From NCBI GenBank assembly GCA_035429805.1, contig DAOMFL010000002.1, positions 62,001-126,000 of the forward strand: a stretch of DNA of 64,000 bases, written 5' to 3'. The notes under the pieces were generated by a model. The model was not told the DNA's origin, made no database searches, and was given only the letters and a program-made list of their open reading frames with translations. Source of the DNA: JALORV01 sp035429805 (GTDB lineage Bacteria; Pseudomonadota; Gammaproteobacteria; Burkholderiales; Burkholderiaceae_F). The position numbers were made by a program, and so were the translations under genes. Positions 37,415 to 46,126 of this stretch are shown here, piece by piece (the first letter of the stretch is position 1; each line of letters opens with the position of its first letter).

Positions 37415-38191
37415 TCAGGGCGCCGGCGAATATCCCAGCGCTGTAGAGATTCTTGCGGCGGTCGCCTGCAGGTCTGCGATCCAGTCGTCCTGCATGCGTT
37501 CGGCCGGTGCCGAAACTGACAGGCCGGCGACCAGGCGCCCGGAGTCGTCCCGGATCCCGGCGGCGATGCAACGCACGCCGAGTTCAAGTTCCTCGTTGTC
37601 GCGCGCAATGCCGCGCGTGCGCACCTGTGCGAGTTCCTTCTCGAGCCGTGGCAGGTCGGTGAGGCTGTTGCGGGTATGGCCCGCCAGCCCGGTTCGGGTG
37701 GCGTAGGCGCGCACCAGTCGCGGGTCGTCCGAGGCCAGGAACAGCTTCCCGCTCGACGTCAGGTGAAGCGGCGCACGCCCGCCGATGGCGCGCACGACCT
37801 GCATGCCTGAACGCTCGCTGTACGAGCGGTCGATGTAGACGATTTCGTCGCCCTGGCGCACGGAAAGATTGACCGTCTGGCCCGTCTTGCGATGCAGTTC
37901 CCGCATCGGTTCCATCGCGGCCTCCCGCACCGACAGCCGCGCCTTTACCAGGTTACCGAGTTCCAGCAGGCGCATGCCGAGTCGGTACGACCCTGGGGTT
38001 TCAGCGCGATCGACGAATCGCCCGATCACCATGTCGTTTAGTATTCGATGCGCCGTCGACGGATGCAGGCCCGTGGCCGCTGCCAGTTCCTTCAGGCTCA
38101 CCGGGTCCGACCGCGAGGCGAGCGTGTCGAGCAGCTTCATCATTCGCTCGATCACCTGGATCGCAGTCTTCTCGCGCGTGGTCGTGGACAT
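37415..38191 (-). CDS. IclR family transcriptional regulator
   Basis: A 258-residue regulator. The N-terminal winged helix-turn-helix is VSLKELAAATGLHPSTAHRI near residues 31-50, and the effector-binding domain follows with ELELGVRCIAAGIRDDSG and LSVSAPAERM. I chose the ATG at 38191 (MSTTTREKTAIQVIERMMKLL); the open frame upstream has no homology. It diverges from lutA with a 162-bp gap, so it is a strong candidate regulator of lutAB, with lactate or a related acid as a possible effector. The effector is inference. It converges on pbpG. Confidence 0.92.
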   Translation of the reverse strand: MSTTTREKTAIQVIERMMKLLDTLASRSDPVSLKELAAATGLHPSTAHRILNDMVIGRFVDRAETPGSYRLGMRLLELGNLVKARLSVREAAMEPMRELHRKTGQTVNLSVRQGDEIVYIDRSYSERSGMQVVRAIGGRAPLHLTSSGKLFLASDDPRLVRAYATRTGLAGHTRNSLTDLPRLEKELAQVRTRGIARDNEELELGVRCIAAGIRDDSGRLVAGLSVSAPAERMQDDWIADLQATAARISTALGYSPAP

Positions 38192-38353
38192 GGTGCACAG
38201 CAATATTCTTCTTGCTCGCTTTATACCACCATACGAAACGCCGTCTAGCGGTAATGCCACGGCTCGGTTTGCGGGCGCGCAAGCTTTCCTGATTGAGAAA
38301 TCCGCACGTGCCGCAAAGCAGCAAGCGGTTGCCAGACTTCGAGTGCGGGCGCA

Positions 38354-39079
38354 ATGCGGGTAGCACTCTTCGTCACCTGCCTCGTCGACGCGATCCGGCC
38401 CGAGATCGGATTCTCCGTCGTCAAGCTGCTCGAAGCGGCGGGCTGCGAGGTCGTGGTTCCCGAGACGCAGACGTGTTGCGGGCAACCCGCGTACAACTCG
38501 GGAGACAGCGCTACCGCTCGCGCGCTCGCCGAAAAGGTGCTGCGCGAATTCGACGGCTTCGACTATGTCGTCATTCCGAGCGGCTCCTGCGGCGGCCAGA
38601 TCAAGCTCCAGTACATCGAACTGTTCCGCGACCACCCCGACCTCAAGTTGCGTGCGGAGAGGCTGGCGGCGCGCATCCACGAAGTCACCGACTTCCTCGT
38701 CAACGTGCTCCGGGTCAGCAGCATTCCGTCGCAGTTCTCCGGCCACGTGACGTACCACGATTCCTGCGCCGGACTGCGCGAACTCGGGGTCAAGGCGCAG
38801 CCGCGTGCGTTGCTGGCGAAGCTGCCGGGCGTACGCGTCAGCGAGCTCAGCGGCTGCGAGCAGTGCTGCGGGTTCGGCGGCACCTTCTCGATCAAGTTCG
38901 GTGATGTCTCAGGCGCGATCGTCGACGAGAAGTGCCGCAATATCCGGGCGACGGGCGCCGATGCGGTCGTGCTTGGCGACCTTGGCTGCATCCTGAACAT
39001 CGAAGGACGCCTCCGCCGCACCGGGGATACGACCACGCGCGTACTCCACATTGCCCAGGTTCTGGCAGGGGACGCCTGA
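38354..39079 (+). CDS. lutA: (Fe-S)-binding lactate utilization protein LutA
   Basis: A 241-residue subunit of the LutABC L-lactate oxidation complex. Two cysteine-rich CCG domains are visible: CCGQPAYNSGD near residue 39 and CEQCCGFGGTFSIKF near residue 170. The N-terminus MRVALFVTCLVDAIRP is typical. Its stop overlaps the lutB start (TGATG). The same fold occurs in GlcF and heterodisulfide reductase subunits, but the lutB neighbour settles the assignment. Confidence 0.9.
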   Translation: MRVALFVTCLVDAIRPEIGFSVVKLLEAAGCEVVVPETQTCCGQPAYNSGDSATARALAEKVLREFDGFDYVVIPSGSCGGQIKLQYIELFRDHPDLKLRAERLAARIHEVTDFLVNVLRVSSIPSQFSGHVTYHDSCAGLRELGVKAQPRALLAKLPGVRVSELSGCEQCCGFGGTFSIKFGDVSGAIVDEKCRNIRATGADAVVLGDLGCILNIEGRLRRTGDTTTRVLHIAQVLAGDA

Positions 39080-40503
39080 TGCAGACGCAGTCGATGCACT
39101 TCAAGGCGCGCACCGGCCAGAAGCTGGCGGACGAGCGCCTGCAGAAGAACCTCAAGAAGCTATCGGAGAAGTTCGTGACGGCGCGGGCAGCCGCAATCAC
39201 CGAGCTTGCCGACTTCGAAGGCACCCGCAGTGCCGCCGTCGAGCGCCGCAACCGTGCGCTCGCGCGTCTCGACCTGTGGCTGGAGACGTTTGAGCGCAAC
39301 GCGCGGGCGCGCGGTGCTCATGTGCTGTACGCGCAGACGGCGGAAGAAGCGGCGCGTCTGATCGTCGACATCGCCGCCAGGCACGGCGTGCGCAAGGCGA
39401 CGAAGTCGAAGTCGATGGTGTCGGAGGAGGTCCGGCTCAATGCCGCGCTTTCGGCAGCGGGCGTGCAGCCGGTCGAAACGGACCTCGGCGAGTACATCCT
39501 GCAGATCAACGACAACGAGCCGCCGTCGCACATCATTGCGCCGGTCATCCACAAGGACAAGGAAGAGATCTCGGACCTCTTCGCCAAAGCACACGGCAAG
39601 GAGCGCAAGACCGAGATCACGCAGCTCACGCGGGAAGCACGCCAGGTTCTGCGCAGCCACTTCCTGTCGGCCGACATGGGCATCACCGGCGCCAACTTCC
39701 TGATCGCCGAAACCGGCTCCGTCGCCATCGTCACGAACGAAGGCAACGAAGGCATGTGCACGATCATGCCGCCGAAGGTCCACGTCGTGCTGACCGGTAT
39801 CGAGAAAGTGCTGCCGACGCTCGAGGACCTCGCGACACTGATGCGCCTGCTGCCCCGTTCGGCAACGGGGCAGCCGATCTCGAACTACTTCTCTCTCCTC
39901 TCCGGGCCGCGGCGCGAGGGCGATCTCGACGGTCCGGAGCACATGTACTACGTGCTGGTCGACGCCGGCCGCACGGGCCTGCTCGGCAGCGAGTTCCAGG
40001 AGATGCTGCGCTGCATACGCTGCGGCGCCTGCATGAATCACTGTCCCGTTTATCAGAAGATCGGCGGGCACGCGTATGGCTGGGTGTATCCGGGTCCGAT
40101 GGGTTCCGTGCTGACGCCGAGCTATGTCGGCCTGGAAAACGCGCTCGATCTGCCGCACGCAGCGACGCTGTGCGGGCAATGCAGTGTCGTGTGCCCGGTG
40201 AAGATTCCTCTGCCGGACCTGCTGCGCAAGCTGCGCGAGAAGCAGTGGGAGCGGCACCTGCGTCCGTGGTATGAGCGCGTCGCCGTTGGCCTCTGGGCGT
40301 TCGCCGCGACGCGTCCCGCGTTGTATGCCTTCGGCGCGAGAGTGGCGGTCCGCATGCTCAACTGGATCGGCGGACCGGGAGGCCGGATCCGGCAACTGCC
40401 GCTCGCCGGTGGATGGACCGCCACGCGCGACTTTCCTGCGCCCAGCGGCCGCACGTTCCGCGACATGTATCGCGAGCGTCGGGGCCGGCCCGGCGGCGCC
40501 TAA
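39079..40503 (+). CDS. lutB: lactate utilization iron-sulfur protein LutB
   Basis: A 474-residue protein with an N-terminal LUD (DUF162) domain and a ferredoxin-like segment. The cluster cysteines lie in CIRCGACMNHCPVY and LCGQCSVVCPVKIPLP. LUD motifs include KATKSKSMVSEEV and ITGANFLIAETGS. A C-terminal hydrophobic stretch of about 40 residues is present. The ATG at 39079 overlaps the lutA stop. LutC, normally the third gene, is absent: the next gene, thpR, converges and even shares the stop region. Confidence 0.92.
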   Translation: MQTQSMHFKARTGQKLADERLQKNLKKLSEKFVTARAAAITELADFEGTRSAAVERRNRALARLDLWLETFERNARARGAHVLYAQTAEEAARLIVDIAARHGVRKATKSKSMVSEEVRLNAALSAAGVQPVETDLGEYILQINDNEPPSHIIAPVIHKDKEEISDLFAKAHGKERKTEITQLTREARQVLRSHFLSADMGITGANFLIAETGSVAIVTNEGNEGMCTIMPPKVHVVLTGIEKVLPTLEDLATLMRLLPRSATGQPISNYFSLLSGPRREGDLDGPEHMYYVLVDAGRTGLLGSEFQEMLRCIRCGACMNHCPVYQKIGGHAYGWVYPGPMGSVLTPSYVGLENALDLPHAATLCGQCSVVCPVKIPLPDLLRKLREKQWERHLRPWYERVAVGLWAFAATRPALYAFGARVAVRMLNWIGGPGGRIRQLPLAGGWTATRDFPAPSGRTFRDMYRERRGRPGGA

Positions 40504-41006
40504 TCGTCGGGTACCTTCAGGTAGACGGGTCCGCGCTCGTCGCGCGCCGCGGCGTACAGCGCGACGCGCTCGGTCCGCCATGCGATCGGCTCCGGTAACG
40601 GGCCGCTGCAGCCGAACGCACGCACGTCGCGAAACAGAGTGACGTGGGCAACGAACGGCTTGCGATCGAACCCTATGCCCAGCGCTTCGAGGAGGCCGCG
40701 CACCGAGGACGCCGCGGCATCGAGCACCGTGCTGACCGGCCCGCCGGCCCACGCCACACGGGCGCGCGGAAACCATCCGACGCTGTCGACCGACCAGTCG
40801 AACGGCTCGATCGCGAGTTGTGCAGTCGATTGCGCCAGCGACCTGGCGGCCGTGTCCTCGAGGTCACCGATGAAGGCCAGGGTCAGGTGCAGGTTGCGCG
40901 GCTGCATCGGCCGCGCATGAGGTACCTGCGGACGCAGCGTCTCGAGCAGCCCTTCGATCGACCTGCGGGTCTCCTCGTCCGGCCAGGCCGCCACGAAGCA
41001 ACGCAT
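40500..41006 (-). CDS. thpR: RNA 2',3'-cyclic phosphodiesterase ThpR
   Basis: A 168-residue 2H phosphoesterase that opens 2',3'-cyclic phosphates on RNA, once called 2'-5' RNA ligase. The two HxTx motifs are HLTLAFIGD and HVTLFRDVR. The start MRCFVAAWPDEETRR is standard. It begins in the pyrD stop (TAATG on the minus strand) and its own stop overlaps that of lutB on the other strand. Confidence 0.93.
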   Translation of the reverse strand: MRCFVAAWPDEETRRSIEGLLETLRPQVPHARPMQPRNLHLTLAFIGDLEDTAARSLAQSTAQLAIEPFDWSVDSVGWFPRARVAWAGGPVSTVLDAAASSVRGLLEALGIGFDRKPFVAHVTLFRDVRAFGCSGPLPEPIAWRTERVALYAAARDERGPVYLKVPDD

Positions 41007-42091
41007 TACGCCGCACGCGTGGCCTGCCCGCGTGACCCGCGCGCGGTGCCGCCGGCAGCACGCAGCGCCTCGACGCAGTCGGCCACGAGATCGGGTCCGG
41101 AATAGATGAACCCGGTGTAGATCTGTACCAGGGTCGCCCCAGCCTGGATCTTCTCGAGTGCGTCCGCGCCGGACATGATGCCGCCGACGCCGATGATCGG
41201 CAGCCGGCCCTGCAGGTGCCGCGCCAGCCGGCCGATCACTTCGGTTGCGCGCTCGCGCAGCGGCAGGCCGGACAACCCACCCGCCTCGTCGGCATGGGCC
41301 AGCCCCTTGACCTTGTCCCTGGCTATCGTCGTGTTGGTCGCGATCACGCCGTCGACTCCGTGGGCGACCAGCACGTCGGCCAGCGGTGCGATCGCGGCGT
41401 TGTCGAGGTCTGGCGCGATCTTCACCGCCAGCGGCACCCGCCTGCCGTGCTCGTCTTCGAGGCGCATGCGCGCGTCTGCAAGAGCCGTCAGCAGTGCAAC
41501 CAGTTCGCGTTCGCCTTGCAGCGCGCGCAGGTCTTTCGTATTCGGAGACGAAATGTTGACGGCGACGTAATCAGCATCGAGGTACACCGCGCGCAGGCCG
41601 GCGATGTAGTCGTCGGCGGCGCGCTCGAGCGGCGTGGTGGCGTTCTTGCCGATGTTGAGACCGAGGATGCCGCCGGCAGCCCGGAAGCGCCGCTGTGCAC
41701 GCACGTGGGCCACGAAACGCTCGACACCGTCGTTGTTGAAGCCCATGCGGTTGATGAGGCCCTGGGCTGGAACGAGGCGGAACAGCCGCGGCTTCGGGTT
41801 GCCAGGCTGGGGACGCGGGGTCACGGTGCCGGCCTCGATATGGCCGAAGCCGAAGCTGCCCAGGGCATCGATGTGCGCTGCGTTCTTGTCCATGCCCGCG
41901 GCGAGCCCGACCGGGTTGCGGAAGTCGAGCCCCATTGCCTGCACCGGAAGATCGGGCACGCGACGGCACACCAGGCGGGTGAGGCCGAGCGCGGCAGCGT
42001 GGTCGAGTCGGGAGAGAGTCAGTTCGTGCGCGACCTCGGGGTCGAGCGCGAACAGGAACGAACGTGCGAGCGAGTAAAGCACGCCGCGCAT
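41006..42091 (-). CDS. pyrD: dihydroorotate dehydrogenase (quinone), class 2
   Basis: A membrane-associated flavoenzyme that oxidises dihydroorotate with quinone in pyrimidine synthesis. It has 361 residues. The N-terminal helical extension (MRGVLYSLARSFLFALDPE) that docks to the membrane marks class 2. FMN and substrate motifs include AAGMDKNAAHIDALG, GFNNDGVE and NISSPNTKDLRALQG with the catalytic serine. IGVGGIMSGADALEKIQAGA is the phosphate site. It overlaps thpR by one base. Confidence 0.97.
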   Translation of the reverse strand: MRGVLYSLARSFLFALDPEVAHELTLSRLDHAAALGLTRLVCRRVPDLPVQAMGLDFRNPVGLAAGMDKNAAHIDALGSFGFGHIEAGTVTPRPQPGNPKPRLFRLVPAQGLINRMGFNNDGVERFVAHVRAQRRFRAAGGILGLNIGKNATTPLERAADDYIAGLRAVYLDADYVAVNISSPNTKDLRALQGERELVALLTALADARMRLEDEHGRRVPLAVKIAPDLDNAAIAPLADVLVAHGVDGVIATNTTIARDKVKGLAHADEAGGLSGLPLRERATEVIGRLARHLQGRLPIIGVGGIMSGADALEKIQAGATLVQIYTGFIYSGPDLVADCVEALRAAGGTARGSRGQATRAA

Positions 42092-42112
42092 CTTACCGGC
42101 GCGGAAGACAGG

Positions 42113-42877
42113 TCAGCTCCGATGCGTCGGCTCGCGCAGCCGTTCCCAACGGCCGCTGCGCAGGATCTCGACCGGCTGGAACCGCGCCTTGTAGGCCATC
42201 TTGGGGCTCTCGGCGATCCAGTAGCCGAGGTACAGGTGGGGCAGCTTCAGCGCGCGGCACTGCTCGATCTGCCAGAGGATGTTGTAGGTCCCGTAGCTGG
42301 CTGAAGCGATGGCGGGATCGAAGAACGTATACACGGACGACAACCCGTCGTTCAGCATGTCGATGATCGACACCATGCGCAGCGGGCCCGGCCCGGAACT
42401 TCCGGCGGGCGCGGGATCGCGGAACTCGACGAGCCGCGTGTTGACCTTGCTCTGCAGGAGAAACTGCGAGTACTGCTCGCGGCTGTCGTTGTCCATGCCG
42501 CCGCCGGCATGGCGCGTCGCCTGGTAGTTCAGGTAAAGGTCGTAGTGCTCGGCGTCAAAGGCGAGCGTGCCTACCTTCGCCACGAGATCCGCATGGCGCT
42601 GCGCAGCGCGACGCTGGGCCCGGCTCGGCTTGAACTGGGCCACCGGAACGCGTACCGGCACGCAGGCACGGCAGCCGTCGCAGTAGGGCCGATAAGTGAA
42701 GATTCCACTGCGCCGGAAGCCCATCTTGACCAGCTCGCTGTAGACGTCGGCGTTGATCAGGTGCGCGGGAGTAGCCACCTGCGACCGCGCCTGCCGGTCC
42801 TCCAGATAACTGCACGGATACGGCGCAGTCGCGTAGAACTGCAGTGCCGAAAAGGGGAGTTCCTTGAGGTTGGCCAT
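42113..42877 (-). CDS. bpt: aspartate/glutamate leucyltransferase Bpt
   Basis: A 254-residue N-end-rule transferase that places leucine on N-terminal Asp or Glu for ClpS/ClpAP degradation. It is homologous to eukaryotic Ate1. The N-terminal ATE domain has YPCSYLEDRQARSQVA and the cysteine cluster YCDGCRACVPVRVPV. The C-terminal domain contains SIIDMLNDGLSSVYTFFDP and HLYLGYWIAESPKMAYK. It starts 1 bp after the aat stop, so both branches of the bacterial N-end rule are coupled. The related arginyltransferase activity is the main alternative. Confidence 0.93.
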   Translation of the reverse strand: MANLKELPFSALQFYATAPYPCSYLEDRQARSQVATPAHLINADVYSELVKMGFRRSGIFTYRPYCDGCRACVPVRVPVAQFKPSRAQRRAAQRHADLVAKVGTLAFDAEHYDLYLNYQATRHAGGGMDNDSREQYSQFLLQSKVNTRLVEFRDPAPAGSSGPGPLRMVSIIDMLNDGLSSVYTFFDPAIASASYGTYNILWQIEQCRALKLPHLYLGYWIAESPKMAYKARFQPVEILRSGRWERLREPTHRS

Positions 42878-42878
42878 G

Positions 42879-43616
42879 TCAGCCCGCCTGTCCGTATTCC
42901 GCCGTCAGTTCCGCGTTCAGGCAGCGCCTGTAGTCGTTCCAGGGAATCGGCGGCTGGCCCACCGCATGTCGGACATGCACAAGGAACTCGTGTCGCGCGA
43001 TCTCACGTCCCCCGAGCGAGGCGAGATGCCTCGTGTTCTGCTGGCAGTCTATCATCGCCACCCCTTCCCGATGCAGCAGCTGCACCAGCGCTGCAAGCGC
43101 GATCTTCGAGGCATTGGGGGCGCGCGCGAACATCGATTCGCCGTAGAACATGCGGCCCAGGCTGACGCCGTAGAGGCCGCCGGCCAGTTCACCGTCGATC
43201 CAGGTTTCCACGGAGTGGGCCAGCCCACGCGCGTGCAGTTTCCCGTATGCGTCGAGGACTTCGGGCGTGATCCACGTGCCGACGTCGTCGGAACGCGGGG
43301 CGGCGCACGCCCGCATGACCTCGCCGAAGGCTCGGTCAACGCAGACTTCGATGTCAGGATCCGCAGCGCTTCGGCGCAGGACCTTCTGCAGCGATCGCGA
43401 GACACGGAACTCCGCGCAACGAAGCACCATGCGCGGGTCAGGCGACCACCACAGCACCGGTTCACCCTCCGAGTACCAGGGAAAGATGCCCCTCTTGTAG
43501 GCCTCGATCAGGCGCTCGACTGTCAATTCCGTACTCGCCGCGAGCAGGCCGTTCGGCGCCCGCAGGGCGCGCTCGACATCTGGAAACGGCTGTCCGGCCG
43601 CAAGCCAGGGGATCAT
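42879..43616 (-). CDS. aat: leucyl/phenylalanyl-tRNA-protein transferase Aat
   Basis: A 245-residue enzyme that adds Leu or Phe to proteins with N-terminal Lys or Arg. It starts MIPWLAAGQPFPDVERAL. Family motifs are YKRGIFPWYSEGEPVLWWSPDPR, split here at GIFPW and WWSPDPR, then GLAHSVETWIDGELAGGLYG, GRMFYGESMF and MIDCQQNTRHLASLGG. The ATG at 43616 overlaps the NUDIX stop as ATGA. bpt follows directly. Confidence 0.95.
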   Translation of the reverse strand: MIPWLAAGQPFPDVERALRAPNGLLAASTELTVERLIEAYKRGIFPWYSEGEPVLWWSPDPRMVLRCAEFRVSRSLQKVLRRSAADPDIEVCVDRAFGEVMRACAAPRSDDVGTWITPEVLDAYGKLHARGLAHSVETWIDGELAGGLYGVSLGRMFYGESMFARAPNASKIALAALVQLLHREGVAMIDCQQNTRHLASLGGREIARHEFLVHVRHAVGQPPIPWNDYRRCLNAELTAEYGQAG

Positions 43617-44173
43617 GCCCCGGCCGCGCGCGGCCCCGGCGTCGCCGGTGCGATGGCCTCGGTGTGGACGTCGAAGCGTCCGCGGGCGCGATCGGCGAAG
43701 AAGTGCCGCAGCGTCGCCGATACCGTGCGGAACGCGATCTCCGCCCACGGCACCGCGTGCTCGTGGAACAGTTGTACCTCGAGGCTTTCGTCGCCCGGAG
43801 CGAAGCTCAGATCCAGCAGACGCGCCTGGAAGAAGATGTGAACCTGCTCGACGTGCGGGACATCGATGACCGAGAACAGCGGTCCGAGTTCAACGCGTGC
43901 GCCGGCCTCTTCCAGTGTTTCGCGCAGGGCACCCGCGGACGTGGTTTCGCCGACTTCCATGAAACCGGCCGGCAGCGTCCATTTGCCATAGCGCGGCTCG
44001 ATGGCGCGCCGGCACAGCAGGATCTCGTTGCCCCAGACCGGAATGGTGCCGACCACCGGCCGCGGGTTGACATAGTGAATCGTGCCGCACTGGTCGCAAC
44101 AGGCGCGCGGCCGGTTGTCGCCGTCAGGGACCCGTAGGGAGACCGGGTTGCCGCACATGGAGCAGTACCGCAT
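43613..44173 (-). CDS. NUDIX hydrolase with zinc-ribbon N-terminus
   Basis: A 186-residue hydrolase of nucleoside diphosphate derivatives. Four cysteines in CSMCG and CCDQCG form a zinc ribbon near the N-terminus. The Nudix box is GFMEVGETTSAGALRETLEEAG with the catalytic glutamates, preceded by KWTLP. Zinc-ribbon NUDIX proteins resemble NudC-type enzymes, but the length is shorter, so the substrate is open. I chose the ATG at 44173 because the frame upstream lacks homology. It heads the NUDIX-aat-bpt-pyrD-thpR strand and diverges from usp. Confidence 0.88.
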   Translation of the reverse strand: MRYCSMCGNPVSLRVPDGDNRPRACCDQCGTIHYVNPRPVVGTIPVWGNEILLCRRAIEPRYGKWTLPAGFMEVGETTSAGALRETLEEAGARVELGPLFSVIDVPHVEQVHIFFQARLLDLSFAPGDESLEVQLFHEHAVPWAEIAFRTVSATLRHFFADRARGRFDVHTEAIAPATPGPRAAGA

Positions 44174-44331
44174 GGAAGGCCTGGATGTCTTCGTGCGCCA
44201 GTCTATCCCAGCGCTTTCTTGATCCGGATGCATGGGCCGCTGTCGTGGCCAGCGCATAATCGGCGCGGCTCCCGCCCGATGGCGCCGGGCCCCGCGAACC
44301 AGACCAAGACCAACGCGCCCATGGAGGCAGC

Positions 44332-44754
44332 ATGAATTCGGTCCTCGTCCCGGTCGACGGATCGGAATGTTCACTGCGGGCCGTCCGTTACCTGATCGAT
44401 GGCTGGCGGGAAGGGCGGCGTCCAACGCTGCACCTGCTGAACGTGCAGCCGGCACTGACCGGCGACGTCAGCCAGTTCGTGGCACGTACGGACATCAAGG
44501 ACTACCACAAGGAGATGAGCGCGGAAGCGCTGCAGCCGGCGCGGGATCTGCTCGAGACCGCTGGCATTGGATACCAGGAGCACGCCGAGGTCGGCCACGT
44601 GCCCGACCTGATCGTCCAGTGCGCGGAGCGGTTGCGCTGTGATCACATCGTCATGGGTACCCACGGGCGTTCCGCACTGGCCGACGCGCTGGCCGGCTCG
44701 ACGACCGTAAAGGTGCTGCACCTGACCCGGGTGCCCGTCGTACTGGTGAAGTAA
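44332..44754 (+). CDS. universal stress protein (UspA family)
   Basis: A 140-residue single-domain Usp. It begins MNSVLVPVDGSECSLRAV and carries the ATP-binding pattern G-x2-G-x9-GS in MGTHGRSALADALAGSTTV. The ATG has GGAGG upstream. It is followed after 39 bp by an ion permease and then by a second Usp, so the permease is bracketed by two Usp genes. Confidence 0.92.
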   Translation: MNSVLVPVDGSECSLRAVRYLIDGWREGRRPTLHLLNVQPALTGDVSQFVARTDIKDYHKEMSAEALQPARDLLETAGIGYQEHAEVGHVPDLIVQCAERLRCDHIVMGTHGRSALADALAGSTTVKVLHLTRVPVVLVK

Positions 44755-44793
44755 CGACTCTTCTGCTTTTCTACATCCTGATAGGCATTCGAG

Positions 44794-46110
44794 ATGACCG
44801 CCCTGGCATGGTTCGCCCTGGTCGTGTTTGTGATCACGATCGTCGTGGTGATCTCCAACGTGGTCGACGGGACCGTGGCCGCGCTGATCGGCGTCGGCGT
44901 GATGGTCTGGTTCGGCGTCATGACCGAAGTCGACGCTTTCCAGCTGGTCGACTGGAACGTCATGGCCATCCTGGTGAGCATCTGGATCATCGCCGGCTAC
45001 TTCGGCAGGACCGGTGTGCCCAGCTGGCTGTCGGTGCAGGCGTTGCGGCTTTCGGGTGGCCGCCCGGGATTGCTTGTGGTGATCCTCTCGGTGCTGGCCG
45101 GCGTCATCTCGATGTTGGTCGACAACGTGGTCGTCATCCTGATGATGGCGCCGGTGGCCCTGCCGCTCGCGCGGGCGCTGAGGCTGCCGATCACGCCGGT
45201 GGTGCTGATGATCGGCTTTTCGGCCAACTTCATGGGAACGGCGCTGCTGCTGGGTGACCTGCCGCCGCAGATGCTGCACAGCGTGTCCGGAGCGGAGTTC
45301 GGCGACTTCATCTGGCAGCACGGCCGCCCGTCGTCGTTTCCGATCCTGATGGTGACGTTCGCGATCACCCTGGCGGCGATGTATGCCTACGGCTTCCGTT
45401 CTCGCGGACGGCATGCGGTCGACGTGGAATCCCTCGGCATCGAAACGCATATTCCCAACAGGCTCTTTGCCGGCATCGTCGTCGGCTGGTTCCTGCTGAC
45501 CGTGCTCGGTATGGCCTTCCGCCAGGTGCTTGGCGTCAAGCTCGGGTTCATCGCGATGACCGGCGCCGTGACGCTGGTGCTCCTGCTCGAGTTGCTTGGC
45601 GACCGCGTGAAAGCACCGGACTTCGAAGAGGTACTGGGCGCGCTCGACTGGCGCGCGATCTTCTTCTACATCGCGCTGTTCGCCCTGGTCGGCGCGCTGG
45701 AGAAGATGCACATCCTCGACCTGCTGGCGAACGCACTGCGACCGCTGTTCCTCGAGAACCTCGCGCTCGGGGCAACGCTGCTGTACTGGGTCACCGTTCC
45801 CATCGTTGGAATCGTCGAACACGACGCGTACATCCTGACCTTCCTGTACACGATCAAGGAACTGCAGGCCGAGGGCGTGCAGGCCTGGCCCCTGTGGTGG
45901 ATGCTGCTCTGGTCAGGCACGCTGGGCAGCAACCTCACGGTGGCCGGGGCACCCGCGCTGTTCGCCGCGCTCAACATCTGCGAACGCGAGGAGAAGCGCC
46001 GGGTGTCGTTGCGGGAATTCCTCTCGTGGAGCGTGCCGTTCACCCTGGTGGCGGCCGGGGTCTGTTACGTGTTCGGCATGCTGATCTGGGTGATGCCGTA
46101 CGTCAGGTAG
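44794..46110 (+). CDS. ion transporter of the SLC13/ArsB/NhaD superfamily
   Basis: A 438-residue permease with about 11 hydrophobic helices. Typical superfamily marks are WNVMAILVSIWIIAGYFGRT, the re-entrant SMLVDNVVVILMMAPVALPLA and FSANFMGTALLLGDLPP. A second conserved repeat SGTLGSNLTVAGAPALFAAL comes late. The substrate is not decided by sequence: Na+/H+ exchange, arsenite or a dicarboxylate are possible. The flanking Usp genes suggest stress or energy-related control. It lies 39 bp after the first usp and 16 bp before the second. Confidence 0.82.
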   Translation: MTALAWFALVVFVITIVVVISNVVDGTVAALIGVGVMVWFGVMTEVDAFQLVDWNVMAILVSIWIIAGYFGRTGVPSWLSVQALRLSGGRPGLLVVILSVLAGVISMLVDNVVVILMMAPVALPLARALRLPITPVVLMIGFSANFMGTALLLGDLPPQMLHSVSGAEFGDFIWQHGRPSSFPILMVTFAITLAAMYAYGFRSRGRHAVDVESLGIETHIPNRLFAGIVVGWFLLTVLGMAFRQVLGVKLGFIAMTGAVTLVLLLELLGDRVKAPDFEEVLGALDWRAIFFYIALFALVGALEKMHILDLLANALRPLFLENLALGATLLYWVTVPIVGIVEHDAYILTFLYTIKELQAEGVQAWPLWWMLLWSGTLGSNLTVAGAPALFAALNICEREEKRRVSLREFLSWSVPFTLVAAGVCYVFGMLIWVMPYVR

Positions 46111-46126
46111 AAGGCAGAGGGAGCAC

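Noticed and set aside
38192..38353. Possible IclR operator near TTTATACCACCATACGAAA
   Set aside because: The half-sites do not align as a clean inverted repeat, so I do not list it as a site.
44371..45822. 483-codon minus-strand frame opposite the permease
   Set aside because: His/Asp/Gln-rich composition and full overlap with a membrane protein gene mark it as a shadow.
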